64,000 nucleotides of DNA, from NCBI RefSeq assembly GCF_900182915.1, contig NZ_FXUG01000005.1, positions 186,001 through 250,000 of the forward strand, written 5' to 3'. Shown in pieces: positions 37,782 to 47,961 of the stretch. The DNA is from Neorhodopirellula lusitana. GTDB lineage: Bacteria > Planctomycetota > Planctomycetia > Pirellulales > Pirellulaceae. The translations under genes were made by a program, and so were the position numbers. Numbering within the stretch: the first letter of the stretch is position 1; every line of letters begins with the position of its first letter. Under the pieces are notes generated by a model. The model searched no databases and was not told where the DNA came from. It saw only the letters and a program-made list of their open reading frames with translations.

Positions 37782-38752
37782 GGTGCATCCTCCACGACTT
37801 CGCTACCGTTGCGAGTCGCCAAAGAGTCCAACAGTTCGCGATCAAGAAACTCGGATGCAAAACGAACGCTGCCGTCACCGAAAAGCATATGAACGCCTCC
37901 CGGGTGCATGCTTTGGAAACCGCCATTGTTGGCCGCGTTGTGGACGTTCAATTCCTTTTGAGTGGTACCCAGGGAAACCGCTGGATAGCCGACCACCCAT
38001 CTCGCGGTGCCCCACTTCACATTGCCTGCCGAGGCCGCCGGTGGAGTCCACAGATAGTCAACCATGTCGTAGGTTGTTTCGCTGAACGCCAATGTCATGC
38101 TGGTTCCGTCGGTCAGATCCCGAAAACCAGTCGCTGGGTTATTGAATCCGTATGCGGTCCAGTTCAATCCGAACATGCCATCGTTCTTCGGCATGTACGA
38201 GCCCGTACCTTCGCACGCCAGATAACTCGACGGGCCGCCGGTCTCACCGTTACTGGTATCGGGTACCAAACGGGGCAACGGCATCGAAGGACACAAGTAG
38301 GTCTGGATCTGTTGAGCGGCGACTTCTTGGTTGTACGGATCCGAATAAGACTTGCTGAAGTCAAACAGCGAATACGTGTTGTCTTGTTCAAGATAGGGCA
38401 AGACAGCGGCGAGTGGCCCCATGAAATTGCTCAAGCGTGAGCCCTCGGGGAACTTGTTGAAACTGCCGTGATAGTTGTGCAGGGCCAAACCAACCTGCTT
38501 CAAATTGTTACTACACGTCATCCGGCGAGCCGCTTCACGGGCCGACTGCACCGCGGGCAGCAACAGCCCGACAAGGACTCCGATGATTGCGATCACCACC
38601 AACAACTCAACCAGCGTGAACGCGGATCGATTGGTTGAAACAGATCGCCTTGCTCGGCGAGGGCGAGACACTTGGCGAACGAACGACAAACGGCACGGGG
38701 GACTCAACGTCAACGTTTGGCATGCGGACATGCATACATACAAGCACTTCAT
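37778..38752 (-). CDS. DUF1559 (SBP_bac_10) prepilin-like protein
   Basis: The protein has about 324 residues. I chose ATG at 38752 because GGAG lies six bases upstream; the frame is open from 38791. A type IV prepilin signature, [23 protein letters not shown], is seen as [10 protein letters not shown] then [15 protein letters not shown], with cleavage expected just before Phe. It is followed by [27 protein letters not shown], the hallmark of DUF1559 proteins, seen here in two overlapping blocks. The C-terminus has [16 protein letters not shown], also typical. These proteins are a large planctomycete pilin-like family thought to be cell-surface appendage or secretion components. It is coupled to the lipoprotein downstream. 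Confidence 0.93.
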   Translation of the reverse strand: MKCLYVCMSACQTLTLSPPCRLSFVRQVSRPRRARRSVSTNRSAFTLVELLVVIAIIGVLVGLLLPAVQSAREAARRMTCSNNLKQVGLALHNYHGSFNKFPEGSRLSNFMGPLAAVLPYLEQDNTYSLFDFSKSYSDPYNQEVAAQQIQTYLCPSMPLPRLVPDTSNGETGGPSSYLACEGTGSYMPKNDGMFGLNWTAYGFNNPATGFRDLTDGTSMTLAFSETTYDMVDYLWTPPAASAGNVKWGTARWVVGYPAVSLGTTQKELNVHNAANNGGFQSMHPGGVHMLFGDGSVRFASEFLDRELLDSLATRNGSEVVEDAP

Positions 38753-39019
38753 AGAAGGCTCCAGCGAGAGGGCACACGGAAGAAGGATCAATCTCGAAAA
38801 AACAATTTCCGAGACGGGATCGAGCGTGGCTGGCTGGAGGGCGTATTGCGGCCCGTTGCTTGCTGCGTCGTCGACAGACTGACCTTATTGCGAATCAGTC
38901 TCAAAGAGTGTGGCCATTGGGTCGGATCGTTGCAAGTGCCAGAACGAAAGTTTTTCAGCGTTCGCTCTGGCCGAGATCAATTGAACTCGGCAACCGAGTA
39001 CATGCAGAACCTCGTTTCC

Positions 39020-39043
39020 CCGAAGTCTGGCGACATCGGCTAC
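39020..39043 (-). repeat. Dispersed 24-bp intergenic repeat, copy 1
   Basis: Minus-strand copy of a motif beginning GTAGCCGATG and ending GTCGCCAGACTTCGG. It is identical over 24 bases to the copy at 45309-45332. It sits in the gap between the 2-oxoglutarate-semialdehyde-type dehydrogenase stop and the DUF1559 gene. Confidence 0.85.
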
Positions 39044-39058
39044 TGCAAGATCAAGAAG

Positions 39059-40606
39059 TTAGACTCGTGACAAAGCCTTTTCGGGCCAACCTTGATAACA
39101 AACCGGCCGGACGAATCGATCCAGGCTGGCGTAACCGACCGACGTACTGCGTCCATCAAGACTGGCTGGGTACGGACCGCCATGGTGAGTCGCGGACCCG
39201 ATCTCCATCCCCGTGGGCCAACCGTTGTAAATCACACGCCCCGCGAATCGTTCAGCGATGGGCAGCCAACGGGCTTGGAAGGCGGCATCTTCCTGGTCAA
39301 CATGAAGCGTCGCCGTCAACGATCCCTTGAACTGCTTTGCCACCCATAACATTTGCTCTTCATCGGTACAGCGGATCAACAGCGAGACTGGACCGAATGT
39401 TTCACAATGCAAAAGGTTCTGTTCAGCCGCAGTGATCGCATCCACGGCAAACCAACGAGCGTCACGATGCCATGGCCCGAAAGACGCAGCCTGGTCATCG
39501 GGCGGCACTGCACCATCGGAACGAGCGGATCGAGGTCCATAAAGTTCGTCCACGCCCGTCGTGTCGGCTAACTTCGCAACGCCTTGATCGAACGCGTCTG
39601 CAATTCCGGCACTCAACATGGGCATCGGCATGCCAGCGTGCATCTTGTCCACCACGGCTTCGGCAAATGCCTTTGCTTGACGATCCAGCATGACCACCAC
39701 GCCAGGCTTGGTGCACATGTGCCCATTGCCAAACCGCAAAGAAGTCGTGAACCCGCTCGCAATCGCTTCAAGGCGATTTTCAACGGCGCCGGGTGCCAGA
39801 ATGCCGGGTGCCAGAAAGCCGGGTGCCAGGAAGACAGGATTGGTGCTGCCCAGTTCCGCGAACAAGGGAATCGGACGCTCGCGTTGCAAGCATGCCTGGG
39901 CCAAGGCTCGCCCACCATTCGGACTGCCCGTGAACCCAACGGCCGCGATTCCCGGATGCTGAACCAAGGCTACCGATGTTTCCGGACGCCGACCGTGCAA
40001 CAAAGTGAAGGTCCCTTCCGGAAAATCCATTTCAGCGACAACCTCATCAACGACCTCGCCTAAAAGTTTGCACGTTCCAGGATGCGAAGGGTGCGACTTG
40101 ACCACGACCGGGCAGCCTACTGCGATCGCGGCAACAAAATCGTTCCCGACGACGCTGATCGCCAACGGAAAATTACAGGCTCCGAAGACAGCAACCGGGC
40201 CGACTGGGATCATTCGCCGCCGCATCTCGGGCTGGGGAAACGGTTTTCGGTCGGGATTGCCTGAGTCGAATTGACGCACGTCCCACACGGATTCCTCAGC
40301 GAGTCCCGCAAATAATTCCAGCTGGCCGGTCGCCCGCATGAATTCGCCACGCACCCGCTCGGGCAAGTAGCCGGTTTCCAGCTCACAACGGGCTAAGATT
40401 TCTGGCTCTCGCAGCCGCATTTTGGCCGCCACAGCTCGCAAAAACTCCCCACGACGCTGGGGGCGGCACTCACGCAGCCATTCAAAGGCGACTTCGGCAG
40501 AACGAACAGCTTTGTCGATGTCCGCGGCGGTCGCCTCTGCAAAATTCCCCGGCAATGGAAGCCCGGTTGCGGCATTGTATGCCGTGAAAGTGTCTTGGTC
40601 GGTCAT
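39059..40606 (-). CDS. 2-oxoglutarate-semialdehyde (2,5-dioxovalerate) dehydrogenase
   Basis: The 515-residue aldehyde dehydrogenase belongs to the family that oxidises 2,5-dioxopentanoate to 2-oxoglutarate in sugar acid or hydroxyproline catabolism. It has VAVFGACNFPLAISVVGND (cofactor pocket), VVVKSHPSHPGT, VGFTGSPNGGRAL, the catalytic Glu in FAELGSTNP, and Cys in FGNGHMCTKPG (active-site Cys near 310). An extra APGFLAPGILAPGA segment after NPVF comes from three 15-base repeats. Family members usually read NPV(V/F)...P...L here without such an insert. It may work with putA in hydroxyproline or proline use, but the two genes are 20 kb apart, so that is only a possibility. It is divergent from aconitase. 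Confidence 0.88.
   Translation of the reverse strand: MTDQDTFTAYNAATGLPLPGNFAEATAADIDKAVRSAEVAFEWLRECRPQRRGEFLRAVAAKMRLREPEILARCELETGYLPERVRGEFMRATGQLELFAGLAEESVWDVRQFDSGNPDRKPFPQPEMRRRMIPVGPVAVFGACNFPLAISVVGNDFVAAIAVGCPVVVKSHPSHPGTCKLLGEVVDEVVAEMDFPEGTFTLLHGRRPETSVALVQHPGIAAVGFTGSPNGGRALAQACLQRERPIPLFAELGSTNPVFLAPGFLAPGILAPGAVENRLEAIASGFTTSLRFGNGHMCTKPGVVVMLDRQAKAFAEAVVDKMHAGMPMPMLSAGIADAFDQGVAKLADTTGVDELYGPRSARSDGAVPPDDQAASFGPWHRDARWFAVDAITAAEQNLLHCETFGPVSLLIRCTDEEQMLWVAKQFKGSLTATLHVDQEDAAFQARWLPIAERFAGRVIYNGWPTGMEIGSATHHGGPYPASLDGRSTSVGYASLDRFVRPVCYQGWPEKALSRV
39788..39832 (-). repeat. 15-bp tandem repeat inside the aldehyde dehydrogenase gene
   Basis: Three near-identical units on the plus strand, GCCGGGTGCCAGAAT, GCCGGGTGCCAGAAA and GCCGGGTGCCAGGAA, are in frame and encode LAPGF/ILAPG-type repeats next to the active-site Glu region of the dehydrogenase. 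Confidence 0.9.
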
Positions 40607-40771
40607 GACACGCTGGAGAACGGAGGAGCAAATGGACGACTAGTAGTGGATTCCACCACATCAGCGACCTGAAAAGTGGCAGCGCGGCCCAAAGACAATG
40701 ATACCGATCGTTGTTAAACTACCGCGACCCATCAGAGTCGTTCATTGTCATTCAACTTAGGGAAACTCGCC

Positions 40772-43477
40772 ATGGCTGCGGATCTATTTGGTGCTCGCGA
40801 TCAGTTTGAAACCGGTTCGGGCAAAGCCGCCCTGTACCGTCTGGAAGCATTGCAAAAACAAGGCTTCGGTCAGATTGATCGTCTGCCGTTCTCGATCCGC
40901 GTTTTGCTGGAAGCAGTCCTGCGAAATTGCGACGATTTCCAAATCTCCCAAGATGACGTCAAGAACTTGGCCGGCTGGCAAGCCACCGACGTGCAACCGC
41001 ACGAAGTGCCTTTCAAGCCCTACCGAGTCGTTCTGCAGGACTTCACCGGCGTACCCGCCGTTGTCGACTTGGCCGCGATGCGTTCAGCGATGGAGCGAAT
41101 TGGTGGCGATGTCACCAAAATCAACCCGCTGATCCCTGTCGACCTGGTGATCGATCACTCGGTGCAAGTGGACTTCTTCGGCAGCGAAGGGGCACTGATC
41201 CAAAACGTCGACATCGAATTCAAACGAAACAAAGAACGCTACGAGTTCCTGCGTTGGGGCCAACAAGCGTTTGACAACTTCACCGTTGTGCCGCCCAATG
41301 TCGGAATCGTTCACCAGGTTAACCTCGAATACCTGGCCCGCGTTGTTGCACTGACTCAAGACGAAAAAGGCCCGGTTGCCTGCCCGGACACCCTCGTGGG
41401 CACCGACTCGCACACCACCATGATCAATGGTTTAGGCGTGCTGGGCTGGGGCGTTGGCGGAATCGAAGCCGAAGCCAACATGCTCGGCCAACCGCTGTAC
41501 ATGTTGATGCCTGAAGTGATCGGCTTCGAACTGACCGGCGAGATCCCACCCGGAGCGACCGCCACCGACATGGTCCTGCGTGTGGTCGAGATCCTTCGTG
41601 GAGAAGGCGTGGTTGGCAAGTTCGTTGAGTTCTTCGGCAAGGGCATGAACGCGATGAGCGTGGCCGACCGGGCAACGATCGCCAACATGGCTCCGGAATA
41701 CGGGGCCACGATGGGCTTCTTCCCTGTCGACGACGTGACGCTTCAATACATGCGTCAAACCGGACGCACCAAAGAGAACGTGGAACTGGTTGAGCGTTAC
41801 TGCAAAGAACAAGGCCTGTTCCGCCTGGATGACGGACCAACGCTGAACTACACCAAGACATTGTCGCTGGATCTGTCGACGGTCGAGCCCAGCATGGCGG
41901 GCCCGAAGCGGCCACAAGATCGCATCGCCCTGAAGAACATGAAGGCGGCGTTCAACGAATCGTTGACCGCACCGGTTGGAAAAACTGGCTTCGGTCTGCC
42001 AACGACCGACCTGAGCAAGACTGCCGAGGTCGTCAATAAAGACAGCACCACCGAGATCACTCACGGCGCCGTCGTGATTGCCGCGATCACGTCCTGCACG
42101 AACACATCCAACCCATCGGTGATGATTGGTGCGGGCTTAGTTGCCAAACGTGCCGCCGAACGTGGCTTGAAGGTTCCCGTGCACGTCAAAACGTCGCTGG
42201 CACCAGGATCACGAGTCGTCACGGACTACCTGAACAAGGCTGGCCTGACTGAGTCGCTCGATAAACTGGGCTTCAACACGGTAGGCTACGGCTGCACGAC
42301 CTGCATCGGCAACTCCGGACCGCTTCCAGAGCCGGTTGCCAACGCGATTAAATCGGGCGACCTGATTGCTTCGGCAGTCCTCTCGGGCAACCGTAACTTC
42401 GAAGGCCGCGTCAACCCGCTGACCAAGGCCAACTACCTTGCCAGCCCACCGCTTGTGGTGGCCTACGCCTTGGCCGGCACAACCGACATCGACTTGGTCA
42501 CCGAACCACTCGGCCAAGACAAAGACGGGAAGGATGTCTTCCTGAAAGAAATCTGGCCCACCGCCGAAGAGATCCGCGAGACCATCGCAGCGTGCATCAA
42601 GCCAGAAATGTTCACCAACGAATACGAAGCTGCCGTGAAGGGCAACGAGCTTTGGAACGCGATTGAAATTTCGGGCGGCAACTTGTTCCCATGGGACGAC
42701 AAGAGCACCTACATTCACCACCCACCGTTCTTGGATCACGTAACCGGCGAAGCCGTTCCGGACATCGCTCCTATCCGCGGTGCTCGCGTTTTAGCTTTGC
42801 TTGGCGACAGTGTGACGACGGACCACATTTCACCAGCCGGTGCGATCGCAAGCGATGGACCTGCGGGCAAATACCTGCAAGCCAACGGCGTCGACGTGCG
42901 TGACTTCAACTCCTTCGGTTCACGCCGCGGGAACGACCGCATCATGGTCCGAGGAACGTTCGCCAACATCCGTATCCGCAACCAACTGGCACCGGGCACC
43001 GAAGGCGGCGTGACCCGTCACTTGCCCGACGGCGAAGCGATGAGCATCTACGATGCGGCGATGAAGTACCAAGAGGACAACGTGCCATTGGTCGTGCTGG
43101 CGGGAACCGAATACGGAACCGGATCAAGCCGCGACTGGGCCGCCAAGGGCACCATGATGCTGGGCGTCAAAGCAGTCATCACGGCTAGCTTCGAACGAAT
43201 CCACCGCAGCAACCTAGTCGGCATGGGCGTGCTTCCATTGGAATTCACCGACGGAGCCACCTGGGAATCACTGGGTCTGGACGGTGAAGAAACCTTCGAT
43301 ATCGAAGGCCTCTCCAACGACCTGGAACCTCGTTCGCTGACCAAGGTGGTGGCCACCAAGACGAACGGCGAGAAGGTTGAATTCGAGTGCCGAGTCCGCA
43401 TCGACACCCCCGTTGAACTGCAGTACTACAAGAACGGCGGAATCCTACCGACCGTGCTGCGAAACCTTCGCGGTTAA
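40772..43477 (+). CDS. acnA: Aconitate hydratase (AcnA type)
   Basis: The TCA-cycle enzyme interconverts citrate and isocitrate. ATG at 40772 ([12 protein letters not shown]) has AGGGA at proper distance; the frame is also open from a TTG at 40745. The 901-residue length fits AcnA/IRP1. The iron-sulfur ligands are Cys in [12 protein letters not shown] (about 442) and two Cys in [15 protein letters not shown] (about 508 and 511). Other conserved blocks are [39 protein letters not shown] and the C-terminal swivel with [13 protein letters not shown]. It is divergent from the dehydrogenase gene at 40606, with a 165-base gap that should contain both promoters. Confidence 0.97.
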   Translation: MAADLFGARDQFETGSGKAALYRLEALQKQGFGQIDRLPFSIRVLLEAVLRNCDDFQISQDDVKNLAGWQATDVQPHEVPFKPYRVVLQDFTGVPAVVDLAAMRSAMERIGGDVTKINPLIPVDLVIDHSVQVDFFGSEGALIQNVDIEFKRNKERYEFLRWGQQAFDNFTVVPPNVGIVHQVNLEYLARVVALTQDEKGPVACPDTLVGTDSHTTMINGLGVLGWGVGGIEAEANMLGQPLYMLMPEVIGFELTGEIPPGATATDMVLRVVEILRGEGVVGKFVEFFGKGMNAMSVADRATIANMAPEYGATMGFFPVDDVTLQYMRQTGRTKENVELVERYCKEQGLFRLDDGPTLNYTKTLSLDLSTVEPSMAGPKRPQDRIALKNMKAAFNESLTAPVGKTGFGLPTTDLSKTAEVVNKDSTTEITHGAVVIAAITSCTNTSNPSVMIGAGLVAKRAAERGLKVPVHVKTSLAPGSRVVTDYLNKAGLTESLDKLGFNTVGYGCTTCIGNSGPLPEPVANAIKSGDLIASAVLSGNRNFEGRVNPLTKANYLASPPLVVAYALAGTTDIDLVTEPLGQDKDGKDVFLKEIWPTAEEIRETIAACIKPEMFTNEYEAAVKGNELWNAIEISGGNLFPWDDKSTYIHHPPFLDHVTGEAVPDIAPIRGARVLALLGDSVTTDHISPAGAIASDGPAGKYLQANGVDVRDFNSFGSRRGNDRIMVRGTFANIRIRNQLAPGTEGGVTRHLPDGEAMSIYDAAMKYQEDNVPLVVLAGTEYGTGSSRDWAAKGTMMLGVKAVITASFERIHRSNLVGMGVLPLEFTDGATWESLGLDGEETFDIEGLSNDLEPRSLTKVVATKTNGEKVEFECRVRIDTPVELQYYKNGGILPTVLRNLRG

Positions 43478-43517
43478 GCGAGAGGCTTGGCAGACAGGCT
43501 GTCTGGACACCTATATC

Positions 43518-43574
43518 CCCTCTCAATTCCTCACCCTCCCTTTGGGAGGGTCGAGCGAAGCGAGGGGAGGGTCG
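43518..43574. repeat. REP-like palindromic repeat after acnA
   Basis: ACCCTCCC-TTT-GGGAGGGT (43533-43551) forms an 8-bp stem. It is followed by CGAGCGAAGCGAGGGGAGGG, which can alternatively pair with CCCCTC upstream at 43517. The arrangement resembles the repetitive extragenic palindromes common in planctomycete genomes and might also stop transcription of acnA. Only this copy is visible in the window. Confidence 0.6.
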
Positions 43575-43704
43575 GTCAGAACGCCAGCACTCACTTCCCT
43601 CGGTCCCAAACGGTTAACAGGACTTCACCCAATCCATTCTGAGCCGCCCCGTCACGAACGTGACCGAGCTCAACTTATTCACTGACTAGCAAAGAATAGT
43701 TTCC

Positions 43705-45099
43705 ATGGACTGGATCACCATCGACGCTGCCCGCCACGCCGAGGCAGCTACGCTACCCAAGTCGATCGAAATACGAGGCTGGGTTCGCACACGACGTGAC
43801 TCCAAAGGTGGCTTCAGCTTCATCGAGGTGAACGACGGCACATGCTTAGGCAACTTGCAGGTCGTCGCCCCCGCGGAGTTGTCAAACTACGCCGATGAAA
43901 TTCAAAAGCTGACCGCGGGCTGCTCCGTCGTCGCCACCGGCGAACTGAAAGAATCGCCCGCCAAGGGCCAGGCAACAGAACTGCACGCCGATGCCGTCCG
44001 CGTGATCGGTTGGTGCGATGGCGAAACCTATCCGCTGCAAAAGAAACGACACTCGTTCGAAAAGCTGCGTGAATGGGCGCACCTACGCCCCCGAACCAAC
44101 ACGCTCGGGGCCGTCATGCGAGTCCGAAACCGGATCAGCCAATCGATTCACCGGTTCTATGACGAGGAAGGTTTTTATTACCTGCACACCCCCATCATCA
44201 CGGCCAGCGATTGCGAGGGCGCGGGCGAGATGTTCCGCGTCACGACAGTGGACTTAGACAAACTTGCCGCCGGCGACAAGCCGCTCGACCCTTCGCGTGA
44301 CTTCTTCGGCAAGCCCACCCATCTCACCGTCAGCGGCCAACTCGAAGGCGAAACCTACGCATCGGCCCTGTCACGTGTCTACACCTTCGGCCCTACGTTT
44401 CGTGCCGAAAACAGCAACACGTCGCGTCACCTGGCTGAGTTCTGGATGGTCGAACCGGAAGCGGCGTTCTTCGACCTGAACGACAACATGGCGCTCGCTG
44501 AACGATTCCTGAAGCGAGTCTTCACGGACTGCCTGAACGAATGTAGCGAAGACATGGCATTCTTCGATTCGATGATCGAAAAAGGCAAGATCGCCCAAAT
44601 CCAAGCCGTCATCGACAAGCCATTCGAACACATGACCTACACCGACGCGGTCGAGAAATTGACCACGTGCGACGAAAAGTTCGAGTACCCGGTCCAGTGG
44701 GGCACCGACCTGCAAGCCGAGCACGAAAAGTACCTGACTGGACTTGTCGGCGGGCCGTTGATTTTGACCGACTACCCATCTTCGATCAAACCGTTCTACA
44801 TGCGAGTCAGCGATGACGGCAAAACCGTTGCCGCGATGGATGTGCTGGTTCCCGGCGTTGGTGAGATTATCGGCGGCAGCCAACGGGAAGAACGCCTGGA
44901 CGTGCTTTCCTCGCGGATGCAGGAAGCCGGCTTGGACGAAAAAGAATACTGGTGGTACGTGGACCTGCGACGCTACGGCACCGTGCCTCACGCCGGCTTC
45001 GGCTTGGGCCTGGAACGGGCCGTCCAATACGTGACCGGCATGACCAACATCCGCGACGTCATCCCGTTCCCAAGAACCCCCGGCAGCGCCGAGTTCTAG
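43705..45099 (+). CDS. asnS: Asparaginyl-tRNA synthetase
   Basis: A class IIb synthetase that charges tRNA-Asn. The 464-residue protein has an N-terminal OB-fold anticodon-binding domain ([25 protein letters not shown], in two blocks, about 20-45). It also has motif 2 [21 protein letters not shown] (seen in parts, about 232-252) and motif 3 [16 protein letters not shown] (about 431-446), ending with [20 protein letters not shown] and the C-terminal PFPR favour asparagine over aspartate specificity. The start ATG at 43705 has no clear Shine-Dalgarno. Confidence 0.97.
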   Translation: MDWITIDAARHAEAATLPKSIEIRGWVRTRRDSKGGFSFIEVNDGTCLGNLQVVAPAELSNYADEIQKLTAGCSVVATGELKESPAKGQATELHADAVRVIGWCDGETYPLQKKRHSFEKLREWAHLRPRTNTLGAVMRVRNRISQSIHRFYDEEGFYYLHTPIITASDCEGAGEMFRVTTVDLDKLAAGDKPLDPSRDFFGKPTHLTVSGQLEGETYASALSRVYTFGPTFRAENSNTSRHLAEFWMVEPEAAFFDLNDNMALAERFLKRVFTDCLNECSEDMAFFDSMIEKGKIAQIQAVIDKPFEHMTYTDAVEKLTTCDEKFEYPVQWGTDLQAEHEKYLTGLVGGPLILTDYPSSIKPFYMRVSDDGKTVAAMDVLVPGVGEIIGGSQREERLDVLSSRMQEAGLDEKEYWWYVDLRRYGTVPHAGFGLGLERAVQYVTGMTNIRDVIPFPRTPGSAEF

Positions 45100-45126
45100 G
45101 ACCGCTTTTGAATAAGAATCGCTCAG

Positions 45127-45150
45127 GTAGCCGGAGTCGCCAGACTTCGG
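45127..45150 (+). repeat. Dispersed 24-bp intergenic repeat, copy 2
   Basis: Plus-strand copy starting GTAGCCGGA and ending GTCGCCAGACTTCGG. It differs from the identical pair at 39020 and 45309 only in the centre. Confidence 0.85.
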
Positions 45151-45221
45151 GACGGGACGCAAAGCAACGAAACCCTGACGAGCTCAGGAAAGACCAACCA
45201 ACCGCCCCCAAAGCAGGCTCC

Positions 45222-45245
45222 GTAGCTGGACTCGCCAGAGTTCAG
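45222..45245 (+). repeat. Dispersed 24-bp intergenic repeat, copy 3 (diverged)
   Basis: Plus-strand copy starting GTAGCTGGA, then CTCGCCAGAGTTCAG. It has several mismatches from the consensus but the same length and order. Confidence 0.65.
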
Positions 45246-45308
45246 GCATACCAGAGCTCAGGCATACCAGAGCTCGTGCCACCAGAGTTCGGCAGAAAGA
45301 CGCCCCCA

Positions 45309-45332
45309 CCGAAGTCTGGCGACATCGGCTAC
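45309..45332 (-). repeat. Dispersed 24-bp intergenic repeat, copy 4
   Basis: Minus-strand copy, identical over all 24 bases to the one at 39020-39043, and inverted relative to the copies at 45127 and 45222. It could pair with the copy at 45127 to form a long stem. Confidence 0.85.
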
Positions 45333-45683
45333 GGTGAAACGGGGACGATATCTCGGGAAAAATCCGAAGGCAAAGGGTTCCCCCGGGCAAAGCCGCCAGC
45401 AAAGCCCAGCCATCCCGCTGCCGCTCGATTCTCAACGCCTCGCGTTTCGCCGTATTGGGCGACGAATCGCACAATGCAGCCCGAAATACGTGGCGCAGCA
45501 CGAAACGCAATCGCAAGTGGAACGCCATTCGCGTTACCTTCACACCGAAGGGATATCTTGCGTGATTCCGTGCCAAGGTGGCAGCCGCCTGAAAACCTCA
45601 ATCGAACAGTCGCCGAAAGGCGGATGGGTCGGGCGAGCGGCGGACACGATGCAACTGCTCCACCCTTAGCGAGAGCTTGAAAT

Positions 45684-46232
45684 ATGTTTGCCAAACTGCT
45701 TTTCTTATTTATCGTAATCCCGTTCGTGGAGCTTTCTCTGCTTCTACGGATGTCTGAAGCTACGGGCTGGCAGACCACGCTGACCGTTGTGATCGTCACC
45801 GGGCTGATTGGCTCTTACCTCGCTCGCCGCGAAGGAATTGCCGCACTCCAGCGTTTCCGCCAAGCCCTTGCCGAAGGCCGAATGCCAGGCCGCGAGATTC
45901 AGGACGGCCTGATGATCGCCTTCGCGGCCGCTCTATTGCTAACCCCGGGACTTCTAACCGACGCGACCGGATTCCTACTGCTCACCCCGCTGGGTCGAAG
46001 CTGGATTGGCGGCCTGCTTCGCAAGCGATTTGCCGGGCAATTCCAGGTCCAAGGCAGTGGCTTCGGGCAATCCCCGAACGGACCAGCAACAGCGAATCCG
46101 AACCGGCCTAATGAACCTCGACAGGCGGATTCATGGCACACCGGCCCATCGCACCAGCCCGCCGGTTCCTCCGGAACAGGCGGCAACTACACGATCGACG
46201 CGCCCAGCTTCAGCCCGAAGAAGGCTCGCTAG
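45684..46232 (+). CDS. FxsA family membrane protein
   Basis: The 182-residue protein starts MFAKLLFLFIVIPFVELSLLLRM, typical of FxsA (cytoplasmic membrane protein; in E. coli it counteracts phage T7 exclusion by F factor). Predicted membrane segments lie near residues 3-22, 27-48 and 73-101 (LMIAFAAALLLTPGLLTDATGFLLL). The GLLTDATGFLLLTPLGR block is diagnostic. The C-terminal 50 residues are a Gly/Pro/Ser-rich tail. It stands alone, with repeats on both sides. Confidence 0.88.
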   Translation: MFAKLLFLFIVIPFVELSLLLRMSEATGWQTTLTVVIVTGLIGSYLARREGIAALQRFRQALAEGRMPGREIQDGLMIAFAAALLLTPGLLTDATGFLLLTPLGRSWIGGLLRKRFAGQFQVQGSGFGQSPNGPATANPNRPNEPRQADSWHTGPSHQPAGSSGTGGNYTIDAPSFSPKKAR

Positions 46233-46651
46233 TGATGTGCGAGTGGAATCCCCTCCCCGGTAGCCGGGGTCGCAAAACTTCGGCATTCGTCCGCGAATCG
46301 ACTGATACTCTGGCGAGCCAACTGCGGCGTTTTCCTCAAGCGTTCAGCTTCAAAGACTCTGAATGAACTTCGACGCAGCCTGCAGCGCGGCCTCGCAATC
46401 CAGCCCTCAGCCTGAAAAAAGCGGCTGAGAATCACCGCTACCGAGCACACGGCCTGCAAAGCACTCCTTCGCACCGCCAAGAATCAGCTCAGGACACGGC
46501 ATCAATTGACGCTGGACCGGGGCAAACAACGGCACAAAACATGCGTTAATCCGCAAATGGTGTTCCAGCGGACTTTCTGGCTAAGCAGCCAAGACGGGCA
46601 GAAACACCCAGAAGGGGCCAAATCCGCGAGTCTCGCGTGATTCAGCCAGAA
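46233..46651. other. 419-base intergenic region before tRNA-Phe
   Basis: It contains one diverged dispersed-repeat copy at its start and otherwise nothing recognisable. The frames are short and lack domains. Confidence 0.4.
46260..46283 (+). repeat. Dispersed 24-bp intergenic repeat, copy 5 (diverged)
   Basis: Plus-strand copy beginning GTAGCCGGGG, then TCGCAAAACTTCGG. It differs from the consensus in the middle and lies just after the FxsA stop. Confidence 0.7.
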
Positions 46652-46724
46652 TGGTTAGAGGCGGGCTCGAACCGCCGACACCGGCCTTTTCAGGGCCGTG
46701 CTCTACCAACTGAGCTATCTAACC
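46652..46724 (-). tRNA. tRNA-Phe (anticodon GAA)
   Basis: The minus-strand cloverleaf is: acceptor GGTTAGA with TCTAACC (fully paired), D stem GCTC/GAGC, anticodon stem CGGCC/GGCCG around loop CTGAAAA (anticodon GAA), T stem GGCGG/CCGCC, and A73. CCA is not encoded. Confidence 0.95.
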
Positions 46725-46891
46725 AGAACAAAGTGAAGCATTTCCTCGAAAGGTCACGAACGAAATTGCTCGCGAATGCTTTTCTGCTCAACAGAGAAGA
46801 AAACTACGCTATCATGTGGGTTCGCGTCAATCGGACCGAGCAAGAATCTTTTCGCGATTCTACTCAAAACTTTTCAAAACGTGATTTCACT

Positions 46892-47890
46892 ATGGGCACG
46901 GCCGCTCCCCCTGACAACGATTCTTCGCCAAACTCCTCCACTGCACTGGTCGAACCCGGTGCCGAAGACGGAGTCGCTGTAGACGCGGGTGCGCACAGCG
47001 AACTGACGCCAATTCAACGAAAACGGCTCGAAGAACGCGAAAAACTGCGGACCAGCCCGTTCGATGCGGTGACCTCCTTCTTTATGGCGGTCATTCTGTT
47101 CTTAGGCGTGTTTGTGTTCATGCTGTTCGTGATCTGGCTGACCATGCGGATGCCGGAACGCGTCAAACCAATTGAACCCATTATCGAAAATGCCGCCGGC
47201 CGGGCCGACAACGCCGAAGGTTTCGAGCGAGATTTCGAGCCGCCTGGGGCTGAAGAAGTCGAAGAATTGATGGAACCCACGCTCCAGGACACCATTGAAG
47301 CGGTCACCGAAGCGGTTTCGAGCGTCGCGGCCTCCCTCGACACGATGAACACCAACGCGACGGCCAGCACGTCGGGCACCGGCAAAGGCGACTCGCGTCC
47401 GCCAGGCCCCGAAGGTGAGGGGGAAGACATTGTGCCCCGTTTCGAACGTTGGCAATTGAACTTCACGTCGAAAGGACTGAAGCCCTACGCCCAACAATTA
47501 GACTTCTACAAGATCGAACTCGGATCACTCGGCGGCGGCGTGCAAGGCGTTGACTATGCGACTAACTTGGCGACCCGCCCCAAGTCGCGTCACAACAATG
47601 ACAGCAAGGGTGAAAAACGACTGTATTTCATGTGGGCAACAGCCAGCCCGCTGAAACAATTCGACATTCAGCTTTTGACGCAGGCCGGTATCAACACCGG
47701 TGGTCGCCAGATTTTGAAATTCATTCCCAAAGATCTTGAAAATCGCCTAGCGCGCACTGAACTGGACTACGCAATCTCTAAGGGCCACAAAAGCGTGACT
47801 GAGATTGCGAAGACAGTTTTCATGAGCAAGCCCGCCGGAAGCGGTTACGCTTTTGAAGTAACTGAGCAACGATATCGCAAGGGAAAGTAG
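46892..47890 (+). CDS. Single-pass membrane protein of the ExbB/ExbD cluster
   Basis: The 332-residue protein uses ATG at 46892 (MGTAAPPDND). The open frame begins further upstream inside tRNA-Phe, and another ATG exists at 46814. A polar cytosolic N-terminus has a basic helix (IQRKRLEEREKLR, 41-53), followed by one membrane helix (about 60-85, VTSFFMAVILFLGVFVFMLFVIW in pieces). Next come an acidic Glu/Pro-rich periplasmic stalk (90-150), a Gly-rich linker, and a folded C-terminal domain (about 175-332, FERWQLNFTS, LYFMWATASPLK). The topology recalls TonB/TolA, but no TonB motif is visible. It is the first gene of a co-directional cluster with ExbB and ExbD, 71 bases before exbB. Confidence 0.7.
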   Translation: MGTAAPPDNDSSPNSSTALVEPGAEDGVAVDAGAHSELTPIQRKRLEEREKLRTSPFDAVTSFFMAVILFLGVFVFMLFVIWLTMRMPERVKPIEPIIENAAGRADNAEGFERDFEPPGAEEVEELMEPTLQDTIEAVTEAVSSVAASLDTMNTNATASTSGTGKGDSRPPGPEGEGEDIVPRFERWQLNFTSKGLKPYAQQLDFYKIELGSLGGGVQGVDYATNLATRPKSRHNNDSKGEKRLYFMWATASPLKQFDIQLLTQAGINTGGRQILKFIPKDLENRLARTELDYAISKGHKSVTEIAKTVFMSKPAGSGYAFEVTEQRYRKGK

Positions 47891-47961
47891 TCCTTTAAGG
47901 ATGACCTTTCATCTCCTAAAACAGCCCAACCGTAAACAACTATTGAAGCAGGAATCGACCT

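Larger units (their letters stand above)
45100..45683. other. 584-base repeat-rich intergenic region
   Basis: The region between asnS and the FxsA gene contains three copies of the dispersed GTCGCCAGACTTCGG-type motif and a short direct repeat. The repeat is two units of TCAGGCATACCAGAGC near 45242-45273. Long frames across it on both strands are biased by the repeats and show no domain. I see no RNA gene. Confidence 0.55.

Noticed and set aside
45242-45300. Repeat-rich stretch considered as a CRISPR-like array
   Set aside because: Only two short direct repeats without regular spacers and no cas genes anywhere in the window.
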